Origin: Bacteroidota bacterium
GTDB lineage: Bacteria > Bacteroidota > Bacteroidia > Chitinophagales > Saprospiraceae
DNA length: 55,935 bases
Assembly (NCBI GenBank): GCA_029561355.1
Contig: JAKQJD010000297.1
Span: 1-55,935 of the forward strand
Direction: 5' to 3'
This document shows, piece by piece, positions 36,862-44,359 of the stretch (position 1 is its first letter; every line of letters begins with the position of its first letter). The notes beneath the pieces are model-generated. The model was given only the letters and a program-made list of their open reading frames with translations, had not been told where the DNA came from and ran no database searches. Position numbers and translations under genes: made by a program.

Positions 36862-38006
36862 ACCTGCATTACAACCCGAACTACCCCTCCATCGACGACT
36901 TGCGGGAAGGCGCCCGCCGAAGGATTCCGCGTTTCGCATTCGAATACCTGGACGGCGGATGCAACGAGGACGTAAATCTGCATAAAAATACCGCCCAACT
37001 CCGCGAAGTGGAATTGAAGCCGCAATACCTGAAGCCTTATGCCGGTGCGGATATGACAACTGAACTTTTCGGACATACCTACGATGCACCGTTCGGCATC
37101 GCGCCGGTGGGTTTGCAGGGATTGATGTGGCCCAACGCGCCTGAAATTCTGGCACAGGCGGCCAGGGAACACAATATTCCGTTCGTGCTCAGCACGGTTT
37201 CGACCAGCAGTATCGAGCGGATCGGTGAAATCACGGAAGGCCGTTTCTGGTTCCAATTATATCACCCTGCCGACAACGCCCTGCGCGACGATATCCTGGA
37301 CCGTGCCGAAGCAGCCAGCTGCCAGGTGCTGGTGATCCTGTGCGACGTGCCCACTTTCGGCTACCGCCCGCGCGATATCCGCAACGGCCTGGCAATGCCG
37401 CCGAAAATGACCCTGCGCAACATTTTGCAAATCATGGGCAAGCCGAACTGGGCCATCCGGACGCTGCTACACGGGCAGCCCAACTTCGCCACCATGAAAA
37501 AATACATGCCCAAAGGCCTGAATATGAGTCAGTTGGGCTTGTATATGAACCAGACTTTTTCGGGCCGCCTGAATGAAGAAAAAATCGCGCCCATCCGCGA
37601 CCGCTGGAAAGGCAAAGTCGTACTCAAGGGGGTGGCCAGTGTGGAGGATACGGAAATGGCGATCCGGCTGGGGCTCGACGGCATCATCGTGTCGAACCAC
37701 GGCGGGCGGCAACTCGACGCGGGCGAATCGTCGGTGCACGCGCTGGCGCCCATCGTCCGGGATTACAAAAATCGTATTAAAATTATGCTCGACAGCGGGC
37801 TTCGTTCGGGGCCGGATGTGGCGCGGGCGCTGGCCAGCGGAGCGGAATTCGCATTTCTGGGTCGATCGTTTATGTATGGCGTAGCGGCGCTGGGGGCGGC
37901 GGGCGGCCAACACACGATTTCCATTTTGAAAACCCAACTGCGACAGGTGATGGAGCAGGTTTGTTGTGATCGGGTGGTGGATTTGCCGGGGCGGCTGGTG
38001 AGGTGA
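36858..38006 (+). CDS. lldD: FMN-dependent alpha-hydroxy-acid (L-lactate) dehydrogenase
   Basis: 382 residues, TIM-barrel flavoprotein. FAFEYLDGGCNEDVNL near the N-terminus, GIAPVGLQGLMWPNAPE (FMN site), the active-site IVSNHGGRQLDAG (His/Arg, about 276-288) and DSGLRSGPDVARALASGAEFAFLGR (about 311-335) are diagnostic. It would oxidise L-lactate from RhaEW to pyruvate, closing the pathway. ATGA overlap with rhaB makes it the last gene of a tight rhaI-rhaB-lldD block. Confidence 0.9.
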
Positions 38007-38078
38007 GTTTAGATTGTAGCATCTTTACCCCAAAGCACACCCATCCTGGTCCGGCAAGCATTTTTCCTGCTTGTTCGC

Positions 38079-38840
38079 ATGCTGCTACACCCGCGTTTTC
38101 ATCTCGGCACCTCCGGCTGGAGTTATCCCTGGCAGGGCGTTTTTTACCCCGACGGCTTGCGGTCGCCGGAGTACCTGGAATACTATGCTACCCGGTTCGA
38201 CTGCACGGAGATCAACAGCAGTTTTTACCATTACACCATGGCCAAAACGGTGGAAAAATGGCTGGCTGAAACGCCTGATTATTTCCGTTTTGCGCCCAAG
38301 ATGATCCGGGAAATTACACACGAGCGCAAATTCATGGATGTGGAAGAAGCCCTGGAAAAATTCATGTCGCGCTTTTTGCTCATGGGCGACCGCCTGGGAC
38401 CGGTGCTGATCCAGATTGCGGCCAGTTTTCCGTTCGAGCCATGGGTGGCAGGGCCGTTTTTCGAACTGTTGCGGCAGAAATATCCCGAACCTGCATTCGC
38501 ATTCGAGGCCCGGCACCGGTCGTGGTTTACCGACGAGGCACAGGAACTACTGCGTACCTATCACATTTCCTGGGTGATTGCGAGTTCGGGCGGGCGATTT
38601 CCGGACTTGGCAACTGTGACGACCGATACGGTCTATTTGCGGCTGCACGGCGAAGAAAAACTCTACGATTCACATTATTCGCAGGAAAGCCTGGAAAAAT
38701 ATTCCTTTTTGATCAAAGACTGGCTGGAACAGGGCAAAGACGTGTGGATGTTTTTCAACAACACGATGCATGCACAGGCCGTGGAAGATTCCGGAAAATT
38801 GAATGGATTGCTGCAAACGATGCTGGAAGATTTGCTGTAG
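38079..38840 (+). CDS. DUF72 (YecE-like) protein
   Basis: 253 residues, TIM-barrel-like. LGTSGWSYPWQGVFYP at the start (about 9-24), the ATRFDCTEINSSFYHY block and FRFAPKM are typical, with KWLAETPDYFRF, PVLIQIAASFPF and VYLRLHGEEKLYDSHYS further on. The family is widespread and has no settled function. Here it precedes a Gfo/Idh/MocA gene in the same direction and may be linked to sugar metabolism. Confidence 0.85.
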   Translation: MLLHPRFHLGTSGWSYPWQGVFYPDGLRSPEYLEYYATRFDCTEINSSFYHYTMAKTVEKWLAETPDYFRFAPKMIREITHERKFMDVEEALEKFMSRFLLMGDRLGPVLIQIAASFPFEPWVAGPFFELLRQKYPEPAFAFEARHRSWFTDEAQELLRTYHISWVIASSGGRFPDLATVTTDTVYLRLHGEEKLYDSHYSQESLEKYSFLIKDWLEQGKDVWMFFNNTMHAQAVEDSGKLNGLLQTMLEDLL

Positions 38841-38936
38841 GGTGGAAAGTGCGGCGGCATACTTTTTTTGCCTGATTCAACCTCTATAGTGCAAGACCAC
38901 CTCTATTTGCCCAACTTTCAATTTTTCAGTACAGTT

Positions 38937-40106
38937 ATGAGTGAAAAAATCAAAGAAACCACCCCTGTAAAATTGCCGCCGCACAGTGTTTCCAGCGAGA
39001 TCGAATCCGGTCCGCTGCCCAGTCCACTCCCCCCCGAACGCCGGGTAGGATATGCGATCGTAGGGCTTGGAAAACTTTCCCTCGGTCAGATATTGCCCGC
39101 TATGGCGGGTTGTAAATATTCCAAACCTGTGGCGCTTGTGAGCGGCGACGAAAAAAAGGCCCGGAAAGTAGCCCTGCAATACGGTATTCCTGAAACGGGC
39201 ATTTACAATTACTACAACTTCGACGACATCAAAAACAATCCGGAAATAGAGGTGGTGTTCATCGTGCTGCCAAATAGTATGCACGAGGAATTCACCATTC
39301 GTGCCGCCCGGGCGGGTAAACACGTTTTATGTGAAAAACCGATGGCGACTACCGTGGCGGCAGCACAGCGCATGATCGATGTTTGCAAGGAAGGAAAACG
39401 GAAACTGATGATTGCGTACCGCATTCAGTACGAACCCAATAGCAGGCTGTGCAAAAAATGGACAAGGGAAAAAACGTACGGGAAGGTGCGCATTATTACT
39501 TCGTTTCACGGACAAAATATGGGTGATCCGGATCAGTGGCGCCTCAAAAAGGACCTGGCCGGAGGCGGCTCTCTTCCCGATATCGGCATTTATAACCTCA
39601 ATACGGCACGTTTCCTCCTGGGTGAAGAACCAGTTGGGGTGCTGGCGTCTACGTTCAGTACGCCGGGCGACAAACGTTTCAGGGAAGTGGAAGAATCGGT
39701 GATGTTCCAGTTGTTTTTTCCGGGCGGCGCCATTGCCAACAATACCTGTAGTTACAGCATTCATGCCAACCGCTATTACCGCTGCCATGCCGATGACGGC
39801 GGCTTTTTCGGGGTCGACAACGGATTTACCTACGGCGACCTGCAACTGGAGGTATCGCATGTGAAAAATAACCTGGAATGGAGCGCCCGACCGTCGCTGG
39901 GGCCGGAGAAAAACCAGTTTGCCCTGGAAATCGACTATATGTCGGACTGCGTGCTGCACGACAAAACGCCGTACACACCGGGTGAAGAGGGTTTGCAGGA
40001 CCAGAAAATTATGGAAGCGATTTATGAATCGGCACGCACCGGCAAGTTGGTGAAACTGGAGCGGATCACGAAATTGGATGCTTTCAGGGGCGAGGAACCG
40101 GAGTAG
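38937..40106 (+). CDS. Gfo/Idh/MocA-family oxidoreductase
   Basis: 389 residues from ATG 38937; upstream in-frame codons to 38868 lack family similarity. The N-terminal Rossmann fold has VGLGKLSLGQILPAM, and the signature HVLCEKPMATTVAAAQRM (about 140-157) contains the conserved EKP. The C-terminal domain has LPDIGIYNLNTARFLLGEEP (catalytic region with Asp/His-equivalent positions). It resembles glucose-fructose-oxidoreductase-type NAD(P) enzymes. No twin-arginine signal is seen, so probably cytoplasmic. Substrate unknown. Confidence 0.87.
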   Translation: MSEKIKETTPVKLPPHSVSSEIESGPLPSPLPPERRVGYAIVGLGKLSLGQILPAMAGCKYSKPVALVSGDEKKARKVALQYGIPETGIYNYYNFDDIKNNPEIEVVFIVLPNSMHEEFTIRAARAGKHVLCEKPMATTVAAAQRMIDVCKEGKRKLMIAYRIQYEPNSRLCKKWTREKTYGKVRIITSFHGQNMGDPDQWRLKKDLAGGGSLPDIGIYNLNTARFLLGEEPVGVLASTFSTPGDKRFREVEESVMFQLFFPGGAIANNTCSYSIHANRYYRCHADDGGFFGVDNGFTYGDLQLEVSHVKNNLEWSARPSLGPEKNQFALEIDYMSDCVLHDKTPYTPGEEGLQDQKIMEAIYESARTGKLVKLERITKLDAFRGEEPE

Positions 40107-40256
40107 TGTTTGGGGTTTCGTGTTTGGTGTTTGGGGGGGCTTTGCTTCCGGCCGGTGTGGTTTTTGAAGTGCGGTGATATTGGTGTTTGGGGTGCGTTGC
40201 TCCCGCTTAAAGCCAAGTGCAACGCACCCCGAAACAAAAAACACCAAAACGAAACG
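40107..40256. repeat. Gap with tgtttgg words and a 12-bp hairpin
   Basis: The left half holds gtgtttgggg/gtgtttggtg words and the right half caccaaaacgaaac-type complements. A perfect inner hairpin pairs ggggtgcgttgc (40189-40200) with gcaacgcacccc (40219-40230). It separates convergent genes and may terminate transcription from both sides. Confidence 0.75.
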
Positions 40257-40694
40257 CTAAATAGGCGTTTCAGTCTTCTGGTTTTCCATGAGCGTCTGTG
40301 AGTGGGAACCCTCGGTCGGTGTCTGTGCATGTTTGGTATCGGGAGCACTTCCTCCATGCTGTTTTTCGATCTGGGGAATATTTGCCACAAAATCGGCCAC
40401 ATGTGCCGGACAATCGGGACCGTAAGGCGTCACCAGGATTCCCTTCGTACCATCGGTCGTAACAATCTCATACAGAATAGTGTTGTCGCCGGGGTCAGAC
40501 ATCCCTTCAAATCGATAATGATTGACGATAGTAAGATCTTTTGCTGCGAATTCCTGCTTGGTTTCGTAATTGATCATATTGGTAGCAGAAATCACTTCGA
40601 AATTCTCGGTAAAGCCTTTTTCTTTCGATGCGTCCATCCGGTTGGTCAGCGGAGACATGTAGGGCATATTTTTAAAAAGATCTTTATTTTTCAT
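40257..40694 (-). CDS. Small conserved Bacteroidota protein (often mislabelled phosphoribosylpyrophosphate synthetase)
   Basis: 145 residues from ATG 40694 (MKNKDLFKNMPYMSPLTN); the longer frame to 40823 runs through satellite DNA and is not credible. The core KEKGFTENFEVI ... DLTIVNHYRFEGMSDPGDNTILYEIVTTDGTKGILVTPYG matches a small family of about 100 residues in Bacteroidota. Members are sometimes annotated as phosphoribosylpyrophosphate synthetase, though they lack any PRPP-synthase motif. The C-terminal 35 residues are low-complexity. Function unknown. Confidence 0.7.
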   Translation of the reverse strand: MKNKDLFKNMPYMSPLTNRMDASKEKGFTENFEVISATNMINYETKQEFAAKDLTIVNHYRFEGMSDPGDNTILYEIVTTDGTKGILVTPYGPDCPAHVADFVANIPQIEKQHGGSAPDTKHAQTPTEGSHSQTLMENQKTETPI

Positions 40695-40872
<178 letters not shown>

Positions 40873-42804
40873 TCATTCATCATTCATCATTAACCTATCG
40901 AGCGCCGCCCGCATATCGATCCCGTTTTTCAAAACGCCGGAAAAGAGGTCGCCGCGTTGTTTTAAAATATCGATGCTGTTGCGAATGGTGAAGTCGGTGA
41001 TCTGCAATCCTTTTTTCACCTCATCCCAGTGGAGGGGCATGGAAACCGGCGCTTTCGGTTTGGGGCGCACGGAATAAGGGGCAGCCAGCGTAGCCTGTGT
41101 GCGGTTTTGCAGGAAATCCAGGTATATTTTACCTTTTCGTTTGGTAACAGCGCGTTCCAGGCTGGTCAGTTTCGGCATCTGCTGCTGCACGAGTGTGGCG
41201 ATGAGCCGGGCAAATTCGACTGTTTGGTCGTAGCTGTATTCCGTTTTCAGGGGGATGTAAATGTGTAGACCCGTGGAGCCCGAAGTTTTACAAAAACAGG
41301 GAATATCGGCAGCCTTCAGCACGTCATGTATCATATTCGCTACGTCGATGACCTGTTCGAAGGTGTTGTTTTTATCCGGATCCAGATCGAGCACGCACCA
41401 GTCTGGATTATCCGGATGGCGGGTCGTGCTGTTCCAGGGATTCATCTCGATACAGCCCAGGTTGGCCATATAAAGCAGTCCGGCTTCGTCGGTACACACC
41501 ATAAATTCTTTTTGCACGTCCGGCTCCTCTTCGCTGCGGTAAGCAAGCGTTTCCACCCAGTCGGGCGCCGTGTCGGTCACGTCTTTCTGGTAGAAACCGG
41601 GGGCTTTGTAGCCGTTGGGATGGCGGTGCAGCGACATCGGCCGGTTTTTAAGATAAGGCAGCATGTAGGGCGCAACCTGGTGGTAATAATTCAGCAGGTC
41701 GCGTTTGCTGATCTTGTCTTCCGGCCAGTACAATTTGTCGAGGTGGGTGAATTTCAATTGCTTTTTATTCACGGTAAGTACCGCGTTTTCCTCTTTTTCG
41801 GAAAACAGTATCTCGTTGTGGAGCGTAGGAGAGGCCATGGTTTTGTTTTTTAAAAGACCTGATTTCGGGATCGGGGTTTCCTGCACCACTTCTTCTGCCG
41901 GCTTGTCAGTCCGAATACCGGCAAAAGCGGGGTGGCGCAGCAAGCCCTCCTTTGTTATTTCTGTGAAATATACTTCACAAATAAGCCTGGGTTCGAGAAA
42001 AGTTACCTGCATGCCGGTCGTCCGCCGTCGGAACTGTGGGGGCGTGGTGTCGACCGGCAGAATGTCGAACGGACTGGTGTCGCGAATAAACGGCTTAAAC
42101 GTCCGCAGCATTTCCTTTTGTTGCACCTGCGAAAATCCGGTGCCCACCTTTCCGACATACCGGAACAGGCCGTCTTCAAAAACGCCGACCAGCAGCGAAC
42201 TGAAAGGTTTGGGGCTGCCGTTGAGTTTCATGTAGCCGCCGATGACCACTTCCTGCCGTTTTCTGGTTTTCATTTTCAGCCAGTCGGCCGTGCGCAGGCC
42301 GGGGTAATACAGGCTGCCGGCTTTTTTGGCCATAATACCTTCCATCCCCGCCTCGCTTACCGCTTCGAGCAGTTCGGTAGCGGTTGCATTCAGGTTTTCA
42401 CTGAAACGGATGATGCCGTTTCCGTTGTCCGGCAGGCGCTCCCGGAGCAGGATACGCCGTTGTTCGAGGGGCAGGCCGGTGATGTCGTGGCCGTCGAGCC
42501 AAAGCAGATCGAAAACGTAGAAGAGCAGTTGCCCGTCGGTCGGTCGGGTCCAGTTTTGCAGGGAATTGAAATCGGAGCGACCATCATGTTTGCGGACCAC
42601 GATTTCTCCATCCACGACTGCGGAAATCCCCCAGGACTTCAGGGCCTCGTAAACGGGATAATATTTTCGGTTGAAAGACTGGTGGTTGCGCGACCAGAGT
42701 TCCGGTTCGTCGCCGTGCATGATCGCCAGTGCCCGGTAGCCGTCCCACTTGACCTCGTACAGCCAGCCGTCGGCATCGAAGGGCTCGGCCAGCGTAGCCA
42801 GCAT
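40873..42804 (-). CDS. ligD: DNA ligase D, ligase and polymerase domains (second part of split ligD)
   Basis: 643 residues from ATG 42804. The ATP-dependent ligase domain (about 1-320) has the nucleotidyl motif EVKWDGYRA with the lysine that takes AMP (about 18), DGEIVV, FYVFDLLWLDG, EGIMAKK and WLKMKTRKRQ. The archaeo-eukaryotic primase-like polymerase domain (about 340-640) has KLYWPEDKISKRDLLNYYHQVAPYM, MSLHRHPNG, VLDLDPD and KTSGSTGLHIYIPL. With Ku it repairs double-strand breaks by end joining. The frame is open upstream of the ATG and reads smoothly back into the phosphoesterase linker at an A9 run, so this is probably one PE-LIG-POL gene broken by a single base. The final MMNDE and stop lie in satellite DNA. 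Confidence 0.92.
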   Translation of the reverse strand: MLATLAEPFDADGWLYEVKWDGYRALAIMHGDEPELWSRNHQSFNRKYYPVYEALKSWGISAVVDGEIVVRKHDGRSDFNSLQNWTRPTDGQLLFYVFDLLWLDGHDITGLPLEQRRILLRERLPDNGNGIIRFSENLNATATELLEAVSEAGMEGIMAKKAGSLYYPGLRTADWLKMKTRKRQEVVIGGYMKLNGSPKPFSSLLVGVFEDGLFRYVGKVGTGFSQVQQKEMLRTFKPFIRDTSPFDILPVDTTPPQFRRRTTGMQVTFLEPRLICEVYFTEITKEGLLRHPAFAGIRTDKPAEEVVQETPIPKSGLLKNKTMASPTLHNEILFSEKEENAVLTVNKKQLKFTHLDKLYWPEDKISKRDLLNYYHQVAPYMLPYLKNRPMSLHRHPNGYKAPGFYQKDVTDTAPDWVETLAYRSEEEPDVQKEFMVCTDEAGLLYMANLGCIEMNPWNSTTRHPDNPDWCVLDLDPDKNNTFEQVIDVANMIHDVLKAADIPCFCKTSGSTGLHIYIPLKTEYSYDQTVEFARLIATLVQQQMPKLTSLERAVTKRKGKIYLDFLQNRTQATLAAPYSVRPKPKAPVSMPLHWDEVKKGLQITDFTIRNSIDILKQRGDLFSGVLKNGIDMRAALDRLMMNDE

Positions 42805-42839
42805 GGGCGCGGTAAAGTGGGCCGGGCCGGTGGGTTTTT

Positions 42840-43505
42840 TCAGGCTTTCGTCTTTTCCCGGGGCGTTTTGGCGGGCTTTTTTTTTACGTCGCCGGCGGTT
42901 TTTTCGGCAGGGGGCGATTTGGTGCGTGTGCGGTTGTTCTTGTTGACGTCTTCCAGGACTGCGCCGGAAATAACCGATTCGTTTTGTCGGGTGATGTCGG
43001 TCGTACCGGCGTATTCGTCGCGGTGTTTGATGAGCAGCCAGGTGTTTTTGCCCATATGGGTGCGCACGAGTGCGAATTCGCCCTGTAGTTTTTTGCCGTG
43101 CAGGCGAAATTTGAGGGAACCTTCTTCGAGTTGTTTCAGCAGGTGTTTTTCCTGCGCTTTTTTACCTTCCAGGTCTTCCAGTGGTTCGTAGGTGCCATTG
43201 TCCCACACGATCACCCTGCCGGCGCCGTAATTCCCTTCCGCGATGGTGCCTTCAAAATCCTTGTAATCGTACGGATGGTCTTCCACCAGCATGGCCAGGC
43301 GTTTGTCGGCGGGATTGATGGACGGGCCTTTCGGTACGGCCCAACTTTTCAGAACACCTTCCATTTCCAGCCGGAAATCGTAGTGCAGGCTCGAAGCGGC
43401 GTGTTTCTGAATGACAAAAACGAGGTGCCCGATTTGTGTTTTGCCGCCGGTCGGTTCGGGAGTTTGTTTAAAATCCCGTTTCTTTTTATACAGGGAAAGG
43501 CTCAT
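42840..43505 (-). CDS. ligD: LigD 3'-phosphoesterase domain (first part of split ligD)
   Basis: 221 residues. The PE domain (about 20-165) includes HLVFVIQKHAASSLHYDFRLEMEGVLKSWAVPKGPS (His-His-Asp metal site) and DYKDFEGTIAEGNYGAGRVIVWDNGTYEP. It trims 3' ends during end joining. After it, the reading frame continues through a Lys/Pro-rich linker with nine A (T 42877-42885 on the plus strand) and stops 36 bases before the ligase ATG. A -1 shift at the run A AAA AAG, or one more A, would fuse it in frame to the ligase domain. The start overlaps the ku stop by four bases (43502-43505). Confidence 0.9.
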   Translation of the reverse strand: MSLSLYKKKRDFKQTPEPTGGKTQIGHLVFVIQKHAASSLHYDFRLEMEGVLKSWAVPKGPSINPADKRLAMLVEDHPYDYKDFEGTIAEGNYGAGRVIVWDNGTYEPLEDLEGKKAQEKHLLKQLEEGSLKFRLHGKKLQGEFALVRTHMGKNTWLLIKHRDEYAGTTDITRQNESVISGAVLEDVNKNNRTRTKSPPAEKTAGDVKKKPAKTPREKTKA

Positions 43506-44281
43506 GAGGCGCGTTTTTTAGCGGGGCGCGACAGGCTGGCCCGCAGTTGTTCGAACAGGTCGTCTTTCCGGGTGGGCTCGAAGTCGACCTTTTTCACGGT
43601 CACTTTTTTACCGCCCGCTTTTGCCTTGATGATCTTCAGTAATTCCTTTTTGTATTCGTCCTTGTACTGATCCATTTCGAAGGGCTCGGAATACTGTTCG
43701 ATCAGTTCCATGGCCACTTCGATTTCCTTGAACGACACCTTGATGTCGCCGGGCAGGCGCAGGTCTTCGGGCGACCGCAATTCCTCTTCAAAACGAAGTT
43801 GCTGGAGCATCAGGTAATTGTCTTTTGGACGAATAACGGCCAGGTGTTCGGCGGTGCGGAGTACGAAACGGCTGAGGCCCGCTTTACCCGATTTTTTCAG
43901 GGCATTGAGGAGGAGCGCATAGGCTTTTTCGCCGCCTTCGCCGGGCTCGATGAAATAAGGCGTTTCAAAATAGGCCTCATCGATATCCTTCGATTCTATA
44001 AAAGATTCGATCTCGATCATTTTGGATTTTTTCGGGCTGGCGGCTTCAAAATCCTCGTCTTCGAGCACCACATAGTGGTCGTTGTAATTGTAGGCTTTTA
44101 CGATTTGGTCCCAGGGCACTTCCTTGCCGGTGCTTTCATTGACCCGTTTGAATTTGATGTGTTTGCCCGTTTTGCTATCCAGCATATCGAGGTCCAGGCT
44201 GCTGTCCTGCACGGCGGAATAAAGTTTGACGGGAATATTGACAAGTCCGAAACCGATGGACCCCGACCAGATTGCTCTCAT
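43502..44281 (-). CDS. ku: DNA end-binding protein Ku
   Basis: 259 residues, homodimeric bacterial Ku. It opens MRAIWSGSIGFGLVNIPVKLYSAV, then has the core FKRVNESTGKEV, YETPYF-type strands (YFETPYFIEPG), LRTAEHLAVIRPKD and a basic C-terminus (KKVTVKKVDF ... RPAKKRAS). It threads onto DNA ends and recruits LigD. First gene of the ku-ligD operon on the minus strand, overlapping ligD by four bases. Confidence 0.96.
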   Translation of the reverse strand: MRAIWSGSIGFGLVNIPVKLYSAVQDSSLDLDMLDSKTGKHIKFKRVNESTGKEVPWDQIVKAYNYNDHYVVLEDEDFEAASPKKSKMIEIESFIESKDIDEAYFETPYFIEPGEGGEKAYALLLNALKKSGKAGLSRFVLRTAEHLAVIRPKDNYLMLQQLRFEEELRSPEDLRLPGDIKVSFKEIEVAMELIEQYSEPFEMDQYKDEYKKELLKIIKAKAGGKKVTVKKVDFEPTRKDDLFEQLRASLSRPAKKRAS

Positions 44282-44359
44282 GGGAAGTTGTTTTTATGGA
44301 AGAAACGGGTGTGGAATTTCTTTACAAAAACACTGTGCCTGTGGTAGTTGTGGGGTTTT

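Noticed and set aside
41932..43191. Plus-strand open frame of 419 codons
   Set aside because: Antisense to ligD; no recognisable domain.
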